A stretch of 64,000 bases of DNA from Brachybacterium huguangmaarense (GCF_025725725.1 NZ_CP107020.1:2294001-2358000); one strand, 5' to 3'; shown: positions 16,471 through 26,831, counted from the first letter of the stretch. The notes: a model not told the origin generated them from the sequence alone. Program-made: numbers and translations.

Positions 16471-17071
16471 GCTAAGTACCGAGGGTGGCAAGGGGGAGGC
16501 GCCGCGCGCCGTGGGGGGGCGTGGGCGTGCCCTGAGGAGCGTGTGTCCCGACGCAGCGTGCGCCCTGGGGGTGTGTTCCGGGAGGGCGCGGGCCTCGAAA
16601 GCCTCGAGGGAACGGGCGCACGGCGAGTCCCTTCGGCACGGAAAAGCGTGTGATCCGGGTGTGCGTGCGCCCCGCGGGGGAGCGGCGTGGCCGTGACCAG
16701 GGGGAGGTGGGGGAGCCGGCTGTGCGGTGCCGTCCTCCGGGGTGCCCTACCGGGGTGCCGTGTTCTGCACGGGACGCTGGTGATGTGCACTGGCTATATC
16801 GCCAGTGCACATCACCAGCGTCCCGCCCGCGACCATGCCCTCCGGTACCGCCTCCGATGTCGACCCCGGCGTCGCCGGTGTCCCCCGGTATCCCATGCTT
16901 CCCCGGTCTTCACCCCGCCCACGCCCCACGGCCCCGGCACCCATCCCTCCGCGGCCCCGCCCCACGGCTTCGGCGCCCACTCTCGCCTCACGCCCCCGCC
17001 GCCCCCGGCCGTCGTCGCGAGCACCCGGGAGGCCACGGATCCGCCCGGGATCCCGGCCCTCGCCGGGCCCG
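16471..17071. other. Gene-free interval between padR and the FAH hydrolase gene
   Basis: About 600 bp between divergent genes with no supportable coding frame. It contains a G-rich stretch (16495-16530), the 56-bp palindrome described separately, and a C-rich low-complexity stretch (about 16860-17000). The open frames across it have Arg/Pro/His-rich translations without homology. Confidence 0.6.
16770..16825. repeat. 56-bp perfect palindrome (25-bp arms, 6-nt loop)
   Basis: The left arm 16770-16794 is exactly complementary to 16801-16825; the loop is TATATC. The arms contain GTGATGTGCACTGGC. It lies in a gene-free region between divergent genes, so a simple terminator role is unlikely. It could be a small transposable-type repeat, a large operator or a structured RNA. 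Confidence 0.85.
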
Positions 17072-17084
17072 TAGACTGGCGGGC

Positions 17085-17861
17085 ATGCGTATCGCCCGAT
17101 TCACCACCGGCGAGGATCCCCAGTACGGCATCATCCAGCCCCGCGACGGGCAGGAGATGGTCTACGCGATCACCGGGGACCCCCTGTACACCGAGATCCG
17201 TCCCACCGGCACCGTGCTCCCGCTCGAGGACGTGCGCCTGCTCGCCCCCGTCATCCCACGGTCCAAGGTCGTGTGCGTGGGCCGCAACTACGCCGCGCAC
17301 GCCGCCGAGCTGGGCAACGAGGTCCCCGCCCAGGCGCTGTACTTCCTCAAGCCCAACACCGCCGTGGTCGGCCCCGGCGACCCGGTCGTGCTGCCCTGCT
17401 ACAGCGACGAGGTGAGCCCCGAGGCCGAGCTCGCGGTCGTCATGAAGACGATCGTCAAGGACGTCGAGCCCGACGACGTGCGCGAGCTGATCCTCGGCTA
17501 CACGTGCGCCAACGACTTCACGGCCCGCGACGCCCAGCGCTCCGAGAACCAGTGGTTCCGCGCCAAGGCCTTCGACACCTCGTGCCCGCTGGGCCCGTGG
17601 ATCGAGACCGACCTCGACGTGAGCGACCTCGCCGTCCGCTCCGCCGTGGACGGCGAGACGACCCAGGACGGCACCACCGCCGACATGCTCCGCTCGATCC
17701 CCGAGCTCATCTCGGAGATCTCGCGCGTCACGACCCTGCTTCCCGGCGACGTCGTGCTCACCGGCACGCCCGCGGGCGTGCGCACCGTGCCCGAGGGCGC
17801 GAGCGTCACCGTCGAGATCGAGGGCATCGGCACCCTCACCAACCCCGTCGTGCGGCGCTGA
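17085..17861 (+). CDS. Fumarylacetoacetate hydrolase (FAH) family protein
   Basis: A 258-aa protein: an N-terminal beta domain and the FAH core. The core begins [16 protein letters not shown] and includes the metal-binding segments [13 protein letters not shown] and [15 protein letters not shown], and ends with [15 protein letters not shown]. Relatives are acylpyruvases, oxaloacetate decarboxylases or 2-hydroxyhepta-diene-dioate isomerases; the family alone does not tell which. A TAGACT box (17072-17077) lies 7 nt before the ATG (leaderless). gltX follows 35 bp downstream and may be co-transcribed, an arrangement often seen in actinobacteria. Confidence 0.86.
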   Translation: MRIARFTTGEDPQYGIIQPRDGQEMVYAITGDPLYTEIRPTGTVLPLEDVRLLAPVIPRSKVVCVGRNYAAHAAELGNEVPAQALYFLKPNTAVVGPGDPVVLPCYSDEVSPEAELAVVMKTIVKDVEPDDVRELILGYTCANDFTARDAQRSENQWFRAKAFDTSCPLGPWIETDLDVSDLAVRSAVDGETTQDGTTADMLRSIPELISEISRVTTLLPGDVVLTGTPAGVRTVPEGASVTVEIEGIGTLTNPVVRR

Positions 17862-17896
17862 CGCGCCGCCCCGTCCCACCGCCAGGAGAACCCTCC

Positions 17897-19444
17897 GTGA
17901 CCTCTGCGTCCGTCGAAGCCCCGGACCCCCGCCCCGTCCACGCCCAGCAGGAGCTCGAGCCCGAGCAGGTGCGCGTGCGCTTCTGCCCGAGCCCGACCGG
18001 CACCCCGCACATCGGCATGGTGCGCACGGCCCTGTACAACTGGGCGCACGCCCGCCACACGGGCGGCCGGCTCGTCTTCCGCATCGAGGACACCGACGCC
18101 GCGCGCGACAGCGAGGAGTCCTACCACGAGCTGCTCGACGCAATGCGCTGGCTCGGCATCGACTGGGACGAGGGCGTCGAGGTGGGCGGCCCCGACGGGC
18201 CCTATCGCCAGTCCCAGCGCAGCGCCATCTACGCCGACGTCATCGAGCGCCTCCGGGCCGCCGGACACATCTACGAGTCGTACTCGACGGCCGAGGAGTC
18301 GGCCGCGCGCCACCGTGCCGCGGGCCGCGACCCGCAGCTCGGCTACGACGGCTACGACCGCGACCTGACCGACGAGCAGCGCGCCGCCTTCCGGGCCGAG
18401 GGGCGCGAGCCCGTCTGGCGCCTGCGCATGCCCGACGAGGACATCACCTTCACCGACCTCGTGCGCGGCGAGATCACCTTCCGCGCCGGCTCGACCCCGG
18501 ACTACGTGGTCGTGCGCGCCAACGGATCGCCGCTCTACACCCTCGTCAACCCCGTCGACGACGCCCTCATGCGCATCACCCACGTGCTGCGCGGCGAGGA
18601 CCTGCTGTCCTCGACGCCCCGCCAGGTGGCCCTGTACCGCGCCCTCATCGACATCGGCGTGACCGACCGGGTGCCCGTGTTCGGCCACCTCCCGTACGTG
18701 ATGGGCGAGGGCAACAAGAAGCTGTCCAAGCGCGACCCGGAGTCCAACCTGTTCCTCTACCGCGAGCAGGGCTTCCTGCCCGAGGGCATGGTCAACTACA
18801 TCGCCCTGCTGGGCTGGGGCTACAGCGCCGACCAGGACATCTTCACGCGCGAGCAGATGGTCGAGCGGTTCGACGCCGCCGACGTCAACCCCAACCCGGC
18901 GCGCGTGGACATCAAGAAGGCCACCGCGATCAACGCCGACCACATGCGCCTGCTCGCGCCCGAGGACTTCACCGAGCGCATGGTGCCCTATCTGCAGGCC
19001 GCCGGCGTGGTGTCCGATCCGATCACCGAGCGCGAGCACGCGCTGCTCGCGAGCGCGACTCCGCTCGTCCAGCCGCGCATGAACCTGCTCGGGGAGGCGC
19101 CCGACATGCTGCGCTTCCTGTTCGTGGCCGACGAGGACCTCGTGATCGAGGAGGACGCGACCCGGAAGCTGGGAGAGGATCCCGGGGCCGTGCTCGACCG
19201 CGCGATCGCCGAGGTCGAGGCCCTGGACGCCGACGCCTTCGCGACCGCGACCCTCGAGAAGCGCCTGCGCGGCGCGATCGTCGACGAGATGGGCATCAAG
19301 CCGCGGCTGGCCTTCGGACCCCTGCGCAGCGCGATCTCCGGGCGCCGGATCTCCCCGCCGCTGTTCGAGTCGATGGAGCTGCTCGGACGGGACTCCTCGC
19401 TCGCGCGGCTGCGGTCCTTCCGCGACCGCCTCGCGGCCGCCTGA
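17897..19444 (+). CDS. gltX: Glutamyl-tRNA synthetase
   Basis: A 515-aa class I aminoacyl-tRNA synthetase that charges tRNA-Glu. The HIGH-type motif is [11 protein letters not shown] near the N-terminus, and the KMSKS-type motif is KKLSKRD in the centre. The C-terminal anticodon-binding region ends in [22 protein letters not shown] start with AGGAGA 8 nt upstream. In actinobacteria this enzyme is usually non-discriminating and also charges tRNA-Gln, but I cannot test that here. Its tRNAs, one Gln and two Glu, are encoded just downstream. Confidence 0.95.
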   Translation: MTSASVEAPDPRPVHAQQELEPEQVRVRFCPSPTGTPHIGMVRTALYNWAHARHTGGRLVFRIEDTDAARDSEESYHELLDAMRWLGIDWDEGVEVGGPDGPYRQSQRSAIYADVIERLRAAGHIYESYSTAEESAARHRAAGRDPQLGYDGYDRDLTDEQRAAFRAEGREPVWRLRMPDEDITFTDLVRGEITFRAGSTPDYVVVRANGSPLYTLVNPVDDALMRITHVLRGEDLLSSTPRQVALYRALIDIGVTDRVPVFGHLPYVMGEGNKKLSKRDPESNLFLYREQGFLPEGMVNYIALLGWGYSADQDIFTREQMVERFDAADVNPNPARVDIKKATAINADHMRLLAPEDFTERMVPYLQAAGVVSDPITEREHALLASATPLVQPRMNLLGEAPDMLRFLFVADEDLVIEEDATRKLGEDPGAVLDRAIAEVEALDADAFATATLEKRLRGAIVDEMGIKPRLAFGPLRSAISGRRISPPLFESMELLGRDSSLARLRSFRDRLAAA

Positions 19445-19451
19445 GCTGCGC

Positions 19452-20219
19452 ATGGCCGACCCTCGTCTGCGCGACGCCCTGTGCGGGGTGGAGGCCGTGT
19501 TGTTCGACATCGACCACACCCTCGTCGACACGGCGGGCGCCTTCGCGGCAGCCCTGCGCCATGCCGTGACCCCGCTGCTGGGCGCGGACGCCGACCACGA
19601 CGCGATCGCCGCCCAGTGGTCGCGCGACCGCTCCGGCTGGTACCGCGCCTACACGCGCGGCGAGGTCGGCTACGGCGAGCAGCGCCACCGCCGCATCGAC
19701 GAGGTCCTCACCGACCGTGACGCCCGCCCGCTCGACGCCGACGGCTTCGCTGTCTTCGACCGGGCCTTCGACGAGGCCTTCGCCGCGGCGTGGAGGCCGT
19801 TCCCGGATGCGATCATCGCCGTGCGCCGCCTGCGTGCCGCGGGCCTGCCCCTCGGCGCGATGAGCAACGCGGCCGCGGCGCTGCAGACGCGCAAGCTGAC
19901 CGCGGTGGGGCTCGCCGAGTCGGTGCCGCTGCTGGCCACGATGGACACCTTCGGGGTGGGCAAGCCCGATCCGCGCATGTTCCTCGAGGGGGCGCGCCGG
20001 CTGGGCACGGATCCCGCGCACGTCGTCTACGTGGGCGACGAGCCCGACATCGACGCGGACGCCGCCACGGCGGCCGGCCTGATCGGCGTGCACCTGCAGC
20101 GGGAGCACGATCGCCGCTTCGAGAGATGCCGCCCCGACCAGCGTCGCCACCTCGAGGTGGGAGACCTCACAGCCCTCGCGGACGCTCTCGCTTTGCCCTC
20201 ACCTGGGCCGACCGGCTAG
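19452..20219 (+). CDS. HAD-superfamily hydrolase (phosphoglycolate phosphatase-like)
   Basis: A 255-aa HAD enzyme. Motif I is LFDIDHTLVDT (nucleophile in DIDHT), motif II is MSNAA, motif III Lys lies in VGKPDPRMF and motif IV is VYVGDEPDIDADAA. The helical cap is of the C1 type. It starts 7 bp after the gltX stop and is probably co-transcribed. Substrate is unknown; such phosphatases act on small phosphorylated metabolites. Confidence 0.82.
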   Translation: MADPRLRDALCGVEAVLFDIDHTLVDTAGAFAAALRHAVTPLLGADADHDAIAAQWSRDRSGWYRAYTRGEVGYGEQRHRRIDEVLTDRDARPLDADGFAVFDRAFDEAFAAAWRPFPDAIIAVRRLRAAGLPLGAMSNAAAALQTRKLTAVGLAESVPLLATMDTFGVGKPDPRMFLEGARRLGTDPAHVVYVGDEPDIDADAATAAGLIGVHLQREHDRRFERCRPDQRRHLEVGDLTALADALALPSPGPTG

Positions 20220-20277
20220 AGTTGTACCTCGGTACGGCCCCGCCCCTGTGATCGCAGGAGAGGGATCGATACCCCCT

Positions 20278-20349
20278 TGGGGTATGGTGTAATTGGCAAC
20301 ACGGCTGATTCTGGTTCAGTTGTTCTAGGTTCGAGTCCTGGTACCCCAG
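20278..20349 (+). tRNA. tRNA-Gln (anticodon CTG)
   Basis: Seventy-two nt folding into a cloverleaf: acceptor TGGGGTA pairs with TACCCCA, anticodon stem GCTGA/TCAGT closes the loop TTCTGGT with CTG at 20311-20313, and the T arm reads GGTTCGAGTCC. G73 discriminator; CCA is not encoded. It reads CAG codons. Confidence 0.95.
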
Positions 20350-20390
20350 CGCAACGTCGATCGTGCTCCGGCACGGCAGACGAGGCCCGC

Positions 20391-20463
20391 GCCCCGTTCG
20401 TCTAGCGGCCTAGGACGTCGCCCTCTCACGGCGGTAACACCGGTTCAAATCCGGTACGGGGTA
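20391..20463 (+). tRNA. tRNA-Glu (anticodon CTC), copy 1
   Basis: Seventy-three nt: acceptor GCCCCGT pairs with ACGGGGT (terminal G-U as in other actinobacterial tRNA-Glu), D arm with TCTAGCGGCCTAGGA, anticodon loop CTCTCAC with CTC at 20425-20427, T arm CCGGTTCAAATCCGG. CCA not encoded. Confidence 0.95.
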
Positions 20464-20550
20464 CGAGCGAACCTCCGGGTTCGTCGCGAGGAGCCGGCTC
20501 CGGTCGGCCGTCGCTGGTCCCTCGCGGACCGGATCCCTCCGGGATCGCAC

Positions 20551-20623
20551 GCCCCGTTCGTCTAGCGGCCCAGGACGTCGCCCTCTCACGGCGGTAACAC
20601 CGGTTCAAATCCGGTACGGGGTA
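20551..20623 (+). tRNA. tRNA-Glu (anticodon CTC), copy 2
   Basis: Identical to copy 1 over 73 nt except for C instead of T in the D-loop (GGCCCAGG against GGCCTAGG). It lies 87 bp downstream of copy 1, so the array Gln-Glu-Glu is probably one transcript or a recent tandem duplication. Confidence 0.95.
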
Positions 20624-20628
20624 CGAGC

Positions 20629-20656
20629 AGAGCCGGCGCCTTCGGGCGCCGGCTCT
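20629..20656 (+). terminator. Terminator of the tRNA cluster
   Basis: A perfect 12-bp stem (20629-20640 with 20645-20656) closed by the stable tetraloop TTCG, 5 nt after the last tRNA, followed by CGTCGTCT. No other gene ends nearby. Confidence 0.8.
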
Positions 20657-20751
20657 CGTCGTCTGCACCCGGCTCTCGTCCCCGCGCGTCGTACGTCCCG
20701 GCCCGCCTCGGGTCCCGGTGTGACGGGCGTCGCACTGGCTAGAATCAGGCC

Positions 20752-21615
20752 ATGGAGACCAACGACCTTCCCCCTCGCGTTCCCGACCTCCCGGCGTCGG
20801 CGCCCCGCCCGCGGGTCGTCGTCGGCGTCGCCGACACCGACGAGTCCGACAAGGCCGTGCGCTGGGGCGCCGAGCACGCCGCCCGCACCGGCGGCTCCCT
20901 GCACCTGGTCCACGCCTTCGTGTGGCCGCTCATGAACGTCGACGTGGACCCCGTGCCGGGGGTCGCGGGCTCGGGCCTGCGCTCGGCCGCCGAGACCCTC
21001 ATGCTGCACGCGGTCCAGCATGCGCACGAGATCGCCCCGGACGTGCCCGTCACCTCGCAGATCGTCGAGGGACGCGGCGCCGACGTGCTGCTCGCGGCCT
21101 CGCGCGAGGCCGACGTGCTCGCCGTCGGCAGCCGTGGGCTCGGTCGCTTCCTGTCGATGGTGATGGGCTCGACGAGCCTGGCCCTGGGTCGCCGCGCGGA
21201 CTGCCCGGTCGTCGTCGTGCGCGGCGACGAGGCGACCGACGGACCCATCGGCGTGGCCTACGAGGGCTCCGACCTGGGTACCCAGGCCCTCCGGCGGGCG
21301 GGCGAGCTGGCCGCCCTCTACGGCGCCGAGGTGCACGTGGTGATCGGCGTCGCGACGCCGCTGTCGGAGCATCCGCGCATCCTCGAGACCGCGCGGCGCC
21401 TCATCCACGAGGGCCACCCGGACGTGACCGTCGAGCTGGCCGACGGCTCGGCGGCCCATGACGCCAAGAGTCTCGTGCGCCTGAGCGAAGGGGTGCGCGC
21501 CCTCGTCGTCGCCGCCCGCGGCGAGGGGGCGGTCTCGGCGTCCTCGCAGACCGGCGCCGTCGTGCAGTACGCCCACACCCCGATCTGGATCGAGCGGCCG
21601 CTGCGCCGTCGCTGA
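20752..21615 (+). CDS. Universal stress protein, two UspA domains
   Basis: A 287-aa tandem UspA protein. Domain 1 (about 20-160) has the nucleotide-binding signature [17 protein letters not shown]; domain 2 (about 165-285) is shorter and its equivalent signature is degenerate ([17 protein letters not shown]), so only the first half is expected to bind ATP. TAGAAT (20740-20745) sits 6 nt before the ATG, indicating a leaderless mRNA. Members help survival under stress or hypoxia in actinobacteria. Confidence 0.86.
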   Translation: METNDLPPRVPDLPASAPRPRVVVGVADTDESDKAVRWGAEHAARTGGSLHLVHAFVWPLMNVDVDPVPGVAGSGLRSAAETLMLHAVQHAHEIAPDVPVTSQIVEGRGADVLLAASREADVLAVGSRGLGRFLSMVMGSTSLALGRRADCPVVVVRGDEATDGPIGVAYEGSDLGTQALRRAGELAALYGAEVHVVIGVATPLSEHPRILETARRLIHEGHPDVTVELADGSAAHDAKSLVRLSEGVRALVVAARGEGAVSASSQTGAVVQYAHTPIWIERPLRRR

Positions 21616-21622
21616 CCGCCCT

Positions 21623-21670
21623 GACGCGCACGGGGCGCCCGGCCGGATGGCCGGGCGCCCCGTGCGCGTC
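21623..21670. terminator. Bidirectional terminator with 22-bp perfect stem
   Basis: Arms 21623-21644 and 21649-21670 are exactly complementary around a GGAT loop, between the convergent stress-protein and IclR genes. No U-tract on either side. Confidence 0.75.
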
Positions 21671-21685
21671 GCAGGAGGTCTGCGG

Positions 21686-22423
21686 TCAGACCGACGCGCG
21701 GCGCAGGACCTCCGTGAGGTGGTTGGCCGAGGAGATGACGGCGGCGGCGTGCAGGCGGCCGGGCTGACGGGTGATGCGCTCGATCGGACCGGACACGCTC
21801 AGGGCCGCGACCACACGACCGTTGGGCCCGCGCACGGGGGCCGAGACGGAGCCGACGCCGCTCTCGCGCTCACCGATGGACTGGGCCCAGCCGCGGCGCC
21901 GCACGGCCGAGAGCATGGTGGCCGTGAAGCGGGCGCCGTGGAGGCCCCGGTGCAGACGGTCCGGCTCCTCCCAGGCGAGCAGGATCTGGGCGGCGCTGCC
22001 GGCCTTCATGGTGAGCGTCGCGCCGAGCGGCACGGAGTCGCGCAGACCGATGGGGCGCTCGGCCGCGGCCACGCAGATGCGGTGCTCTCCCTGGCGGCGG
22101 TAGAGCTGCGCGGACTCGCCCGTGTGGTCGCGCAGCGCCGCGAGCACGGGGCCCGCGGCGGCGAGCAGCCGGTCCTCGCCCGCGGCGGCGGCGAGCTCGC
22201 CGAGCCGGCCGCCGAGGATGAAGCGGCCCTGCATGTCGCGGGCGACGAGCCGGTGGTGCTCGAGGGCGACCGCGAGACGGTGCGCCGTGGGGCGTGCCAG
22301 ACCCGTCGCCTGCACGAGCTGTGCGAGGGTGGCGGGCCCCGCTTCCAGGGCGCCGAGCACGGTCGCGGCCTTGTCCAGGACTCCGACGCCGCTGCCCGCG
22401 TCCTCCATCTGCGTGTCGTTCAT
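21686..22423 (-). CDS. ltbR: IclR-family regulator, LtbR-like (leucine/tryptophan biosynthesis regulator)
   Basis: A 245-aa IclR protein: N-terminal winged HTH ([19 protein letters not shown], then [18 protein letters not shown]) and the C-terminal effector domain. It is divergent from leuCD, exactly the position of LtbR in Corynebacterium and its mycobacterial counterpart, which bind between the regulator and leuCD. I therefore infer repression of leucine biosynthesis genes. The start is uncertain: ATG 22423 is used here, and an in-frame ATG at 22435 would add four residues; neither has a clear Shine-Dalgarno. Confidence 0.78.
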   Translation of the reverse strand: MNDTQMEDAGSGVGVLDKAATVLGALEAGPATLAQLVQATGLARPTAHRLAVALEHHRLVARDMQGRFILGGRLGELAAAAGEDRLLAAAGPVLAALRDHTGESAQLYRRQGEHRICVAAAERPIGLRDSVPLGATLTMKAGSAAQILLAWEEPDRLHRGLHGARFTATMLSAVRRRGWAQSIGERESGVGSVSAPVRGPNGRVVAALSVSGPIERITRQPGRLHAAAVISSANHLTEVLRRASV

Positions 22424-22618
22424 GGGCACGATCATGTCGTCTTGAACGGTGAGACGCAAGTGCATCGAAGTGTGGACAGTCCCACGATGGCTGGACGAAC
22501 ACCCGAGCACGCCCGGCCGTCGCCCCCATCGATGCCGGCGGCGGGGTTCCTCGAACCAGCATCCCGATCCACGACCGGTGACCCCGGCGCACGGATCGGT
22601 CCTAAGGAGATGACAGCA

Positions 22619-24061
22619 ATGGCGGGCACGCTCGCGGAGAAGGTCTGGGCAGACCATGTGGTGCGACCGGGGGAGGGCAACGAGCCCGACCTCCTCTACA
22701 TCGACCTCCAGCTCCTGCACGAGGTGACGAGCCCGCAGGCCTTCGACGGCCTGCGCCAGGAGGGCCGCCCCCTGCGCCGTCTGGACCAGACGATCGCGAC
22801 CGAGGACCACAACACCCCGACGATCGACATCGACAAGCCGATCGCGGACCTCACGAGCCGCACCCAGATCGAGACGCTCCGACGCAACTGCGAGGAGTTC
22901 GGGGTGCGCATCCACCCCCTCGGCGACAAGGACCAGGGCATCGTGCACGTCGTCGGCCCGCAGCTGGGCCTCACGATGCCCGGCATCACCGTGGTGTGCG
23001 GGGACTCCCACACCTCGACGCACGGGGCCTTCGGCGCCCTCGCCTTCGGCATCGGCACGAGCGAGGTCGAGCACGTGATGGCGACCCAGACGCTCCCGCT
23101 CAAGCCGTTCCGCACCATGGCCGTCAACGTCGAGGGCACCCTGCGCCCGGGCGTGACCGCCAAGGACATCATCCTCGCCGTGATCGCGAAGATCGGCACC
23201 GGCGGCGGCGCGGGCTACGTGCTCGAGTACCGCGGCCAGGCCATCCGCGACCTCTCGATGGAGGGGCGCATGACGATCTGCAACATGTCGATCGAGGCGG
23301 GTGCCCGCGCCGGCATGATCGCCCCCGACGACACCACCTTCGCCTACCTCGAGGGCCGCCCGCACGCCCCCCGCGGCGAGGCATGGGACGAGGCCGTCGC
23401 GTACTGGCGCTCGCTGCGCAGCGACGACGACGCGACCTTCGACGCCGAGGTCACGATCGACGCCGACACCCTCGAGCCCTTCGTCACGTGGGGCACCAAC
23501 CCCGGTCAGGGCCTGCCGCTGTCGGCGTCCGTGCCGGCCCCCGAGGACTTCACCGACGACACCTCCCGCGTGTCCGCCGAGAACGCCCTGGCCTACATGG
23601 ACCTCGTGCCGGGCACCCCGCTCAAGGACATCCGGGTCGACACGGTCTTCATGGGCTCGTGCACCAACGGCCGCATCGAGGATCTGCGGGCCTTCGTCGA
23701 CATCATCCGCGGACGCCAGAAGCATCCCGACGTGCGCGTGCTCGTGGTGCCCGGCTCGGCCCGCGTGCGCCTGCAGGCCGAGCGCGAGGGCCTCGACCGC
23801 GACATCCTCGCCTTCGGCGCCGAGTGGCGCCAGGCCGGCTGCTCGATGTGCCTGGGCATGAACCCCGACCAGCTCAAGCCGGGCGAGCGCGCCGCCTCGA
23901 CCTCCAACCGCAACTTCGAGGGGCGCCAGGGCAAGGGCGGGCGCACCCACCTGGTCTCGCCCGTGGTCGCCGCGGCGACCGCCGTGCGCGGGACTCTGTC
24001 CTCGCCCTCCGACCTCGAGGCCGACGGCTCGATCGCGCCGCTCGCCCAGCAGTCGGCCTGA
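22619..24061 (+). CDS. leuC: 3-isopropylmalate dehydratase large subunit
   Basis: A 480-aa aconitase-family subunit that isomerises 2- to 3-isopropylmalate in leucine biosynthesis with LeuD. The signature [19 protein letters not shown] is present. The three [4Fe-4S] Cys lie in [11 protein letters not shown] and [16 protein letters not shown] 22619 is preferred to ATG 22610 because AAGGAG (22604-22609) is 9 nt before the former and abuts the latter. The roughly 185-bp leader to the ltbR start holds GTGG-ACAGT-CCCAC dyads (about 22472-22485) that may be the LtbR site, but no obvious leader peptide. Confidence 0.95.
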   Translation: MAGTLAEKVWADHVVRPGEGNEPDLLYIDLQLLHEVTSPQAFDGLRQEGRPLRRLDQTIATEDHNTPTIDIDKPIADLTSRTQIETLRRNCEEFGVRIHPLGDKDQGIVHVVGPQLGLTMPGITVVCGDSHTSTHGAFGALAFGIGTSEVEHVMATQTLPLKPFRTMAVNVEGTLRPGVTAKDIILAVIAKIGTGGGAGYVLEYRGQAIRDLSMEGRMTICNMSIEAGARAGMIAPDDTTFAYLEGRPHAPRGEAWDEAVAYWRSLRSDDDATFDAEVTIDADTLEPFVTWGTNPGQGLPLSASVPAPEDFTDDTSRVSAENALAYMDLVPGTPLKDIRVDTVFMGSCTNGRIEDLRAFVDIIRGRQKHPDVRVLVVPGSARVRLQAEREGLDRDILAFGAEWRQAGCSMCLGMNPDQLKPGERAASTSNRNFEGRQGKGGRTHLVSPVVAAATAVRGTLSSPSDLEADGSIAPLAQQSA

Positions 24062-24087
24062 CCCCTCGCCACCAGGAGCTCATCACC

Positions 24088-24699
24088 ATGGAGAAGTTCA
24101 CCTCCCACACCGGCATCGGCGTCCCGCTGCGCCGCTCCAACGTCGACACCGACCAGATCATCCCCGCGGTCTACCTCAAGCGCGTCACCAAGACGGGCTT
24201 CGAGGACGGTCTGTTCTCGGCCTGGCGCAACGACCCCGACTTCGTGCTCAACCGCGAGCCCTACAGCGCGGGCTCCGTGCTCGTCGCCGGCCCCGACTTC
24301 GGCACCGGCTCTTCGCGCGAGCACGCCGTCTGGGCGCTGCGCGATTACGGCTTCCAGGCCGTGCTCGCGAGCCGCTTCGCGGACATCTTCCGCGGCAACG
24401 CCGGCAAGCAGGGCCTCGTGGCCGCGCAGCTCGCCCAGGACGACATCGAGCAGCTGTGGAAGATCCTCGAGGAGAACCCCGGCACCGAGGTGACCGTCGA
24501 TCTCGCCGAGCGCCAGGTGCGCGCGGGGGAGAGCGTCTTCCGCTTCGACATCGACGACTACACCCGGTGGCGCCTCATGGAGGGCCTCGACGACATCGGC
24601 CTGACCCTCCGGCACGAAGCCGACATCGACGCGTTCGAGGCGCGGCGCCCGCGCTGGATGCCCAAGACCCTGCCCGTGCGCACCGCCGACACGCACTGA
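24088..24699 (+). CDS. leuD: 3-isopropylmalate dehydratase small subunit
   Basis: A 203-aa swivelling-domain partner of LeuC. The N-terminal block [20 protein letters not shown] and [17 protein letters not shown] are diagnostic. It begins 26 bp after leuC with CAGGAG upstream, forming the leuCD operon under the divergent IclR regulator. Length is normal for the family. Confidence 0.95.
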   Translation: MEKFTSHTGIGVPLRRSNVDTDQIIPAVYLKRVTKTGFEDGLFSAWRNDPDFVLNREPYSAGSVLVAGPDFGTGSSREHAVWALRDYGFQAVLASRFADIFRGNAGKQGLVAAQLAQDDIEQLWKILEENPGTEVTVDLAERQVRAGESVFRFDIDDYTRWRLMEGLDDIGLTLRHEADIDAFEARRPRWMPKTLPVRTADTH

Positions 24700-24862
24700 C
24701 CCCTCTCCTGCCCAGCGGCGCCGACCGCCCGGTATCCGCGCCGGTCGTGGGCGCTCGACGGGATCACACCGCCGACCCCGTCCACGGCCAGCGCGCTCCG
24801 GTATGGTGGGCCGGTCACCCAGGGTCCCCCCGGCCCCGGACCAGTGAAGCTGCAAGGACACG

Positions 24863-26188
24863 ATGAGCCCCTCGAACTCGACATTCCACGTCCGCGGTGG
24901 TCGCCCCCTGAAGGGGGAGATCACGGTCCGCGGAGCGAAGAACCTGGTCTCCAAGGCCATGGTCGCGGCCTTGCTCGGCGAGGAGCCCAGCGTCCTGCAC
25001 TCGGTGCCGGACATCCGCGACGTGCAGATCGTCGGCGATCTGCTCTCGATCCACGGCGTCAAGGTCGCCCGTGACGTCGAGGCCGGCGAGATCCGCATGG
25101 ACCCCTCCAACGTCGAGCGGGCCCATGTGACCGACATCGACGCGCACGCCGGGAGCTCCCGGATCCCGATCCTCTTCTGCGGACCGCTGCTGCACCGTCT
25201 CGGCGAGGCGATCATCCCTGACCTCGGCGGCTGCCGGATCGGCGACCGCCCCATCAACTACCACCTCGACGTGCTGCGCAACTTCGGTGCGAAGGTCGAC
25301 AAGCGCGAGCAGGGCATCTACATCACCGCGCCCGACGGACTGCACGGCGCCAAGATCCACCTCGAGTACCCGAGCGTCGGCGCGACCGAGCAGGTGCTGC
25401 TGACGGCGGTGCGCGCCGACGGCGTCACCGAGCTGACCAACGCGGCCGTCGAGCCCGAAATCGAGGACCTCATCGCGGTCCTGCAGAAGATGGGCGCGAT
25501 CATCTCCCTGCAGACCGATCGCACCATCACGATCGAGGGCGTGAGCCGCCTGGGCGGCTACGAGCACGTCGCCATCCCGGACCGCATCGAGGCCGCGAGC
25601 TGGGCCTGCGCCGCGCTCGTCACCCAGGGCGACGTCTTCGTCCGGGGCGCCCAGCAGAAGCCGATGGCCACGTTCCTCAACGTCATGCGGCGCGTGGGCG
25701 CGGGCATGGACATCCTCAACGACGGGATCCGCTTCTACCATCCCGGCACGCCCCTGCACGCGATCGCCGTCGAGACCGACGTGCACCCCGGCTTCATGAC
25801 CGACTGGCAGCAGCCGCTCGTGGTCGCGCTCACGCAGGCCGAGGGCATCTCCATCGTGCACGAGACGGTGTACGAGAACCGCCTCGGCTTCACCGACGCG
25901 CTCAACGACATGGGCGCCCACATCCAGGTGTACCGCGAGTGCCTCGGCGGCTCGCGCTGCCGCTTCGGGCGCCGCAACTTCAACCACTCGGCCGTCATCT
26001 CCGGCCCCAAGCCGCTCCACGGCGCGGACATCACCGTGCCGGACCTGCGCGGCGGGTTCTCCTACCTCATCGCCGCGCTCGGCGCCGAGGGCGTCTCCGC
26101 GATCCACGGCATCGACCTGATCGACCGCGGTTACGAGCGCTTCCGGGATAAGCTCACGGCGCTCGGCGCGGAGTTCTGGGAGGACTGA
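24863..26188 (+). CDS. murA: UDP-N-acetylglucosamine 1-carboxyvinyltransferase
   Basis: A 441-aa EPSP-synthase-fold enzyme that transfers enolpyruvate to UDP-GlcNAc, the first committed step of peptidoglycan synthesis. K26 in RGAKN and the catalytic Cys124 in LGGCRIGDRP are present; because Cys is retained, fosfomycin sensitivity at the target is expected (many actinobacteria have Asp instead). A -10-like TATGGT (24802-24807) lies upstream of a roughly 50-nt leader with AAGGA before the ATG. The sequence is longer than E. coli MurA by about 20 residues in the C-terminal part. Confidence 0.92.
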   Translation: MSPSNSTFHVRGGRPLKGEITVRGAKNLVSKAMVAALLGEEPSVLHSVPDIRDVQIVGDLLSIHGVKVARDVEAGEIRMDPSNVERAHVTDIDAHAGSSRIPILFCGPLLHRLGEAIIPDLGGCRIGDRPINYHLDVLRNFGAKVDKREQGIYITAPDGLHGAKIHLEYPSVGATEQVLLTAVRADGVTELTNAAVEPEIEDLIAVLQKMGAIISLQTDRTITIEGVSRLGGYEHVAIPDRIEAASWACAALVTQGDVFVRGAQQKPMATFLNVMRRVGAGMDILNDGIRFYHPGTPLHAIAVETDVHPGFMTDWQQPLVVALTQAEGISIVHETVYENRLGFTDALNDMGAHIQVYRECLGGSRCRFGRRNFNHSAVISGPKPLHGADITVPDLRGGFSYLIAALGAEGVSAIHGIDLIDRGYERFRDKLTALGAEFWED

Positions 26189-26241
26189 CCGCCCCCGCGC
26201 GGCACACCCCGCCGAGCATCACGAAGGGAAAGGCACCTGAC

Positions 26242-26817
26242 ATGACGGAGCCGTCGCACGAGATCTCGCACGTCGTCCCGAGCCCGGCGACCTCGCTGGC
26301 CCTGCGCGACATCCCCGTGCCCGACTACTGCGACGTCGTCATCGTGCCGACCCGCGGGGTCGACGAGCCGGACCCGCGGGTCTGGGCCGAGGCGATCTTC
26401 TCCCACGAGAACACCCCGCTGTCCCAGCGCGGCCTGCGTGCGCTGCGCGACGAGGCGGTGCGCCTGTTCGACATGGTGCCGCCGCCCGCCAAGGAGTACG
26501 TGACCGACGAGGTGCGCGGCTCCGAGGCGCTCATCGTGGACGACGACGAGAACCTCCGGGTGCGCATCGGCGTCGCCCTGCTCCCCGGCGGACAGCTGCT
26601 GCAGGTCACGACGGCCGTCAAGTTCCTCTCGGTGCGGGGCCGCCTCGCCTTCGCACCGCGGCGCCTCCTGCATGCGACAGCCGTCAACACGCTCGCCCGC
26701 CGCGCCCCGGCGACCATCCGCCGACAGGCCGTCGCGACGGGCGCGACACCGCGCCGCAGCCTGCCCGGCCAGGTCGCGCGGCGCGTGATCGGCCGCGGCG
26801 GCTCCGGCGCGCACTGA
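26242..26817 (+). CDS. Hypothetical protein between murA and plsC
   Basis: A 191-aa protein I do not assign. After a 30-residue N-terminus it contains DVVIVPTRGVDEPDPRVWAE and RGLRALRDEAVRLFDMVPP, then a beta-rich part and a basic, Arg-rich C-terminus. A polyketide-cyclase or DUF2867-like fold is conceivable but unproven. AAGGGAAAGG precedes the ATG. It lies 53 bp after murA and 14 bp before the acyltransferase gene, so it is likely in their transcript. Confidence 0.7.
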   Translation: MTEPSHEISHVVPSPATSLALRDIPVPDYCDVVIVPTRGVDEPDPRVWAEAIFSHENTPLSQRGLRALRDEAVRLFDMVPPPAKEYVTDEVRGSEALIVDDDENLRVRIGVALLPGGQLLQVTTAVKFLSVRGRLAFAPRRLLHATAVNTLARRAPATIRRQAVATGATPRRSLPGQVARRVIGRGGSGAH

Positions 26818-26831
26818 CCGACGGACCGTCC

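Noticed and set aside
16446-16810. Small ORFs over the padR-FAH gap
   Set aside because: Arg/Pro/His-rich translations, no ribosome site, and part of them merely reads through the 56-bp palindrome.
21623-21670. 48-bp palindrome as a mobile repeat
   Set aside because: It sits precisely between two convergent stops and is adequately explained as a bidirectional terminator.
22436-22618. T-box or leucine attenuator before leuC
   Set aside because: No T-box consensus, no Leu-codon-rich leader ORF, and an IclR regulator already explains control.
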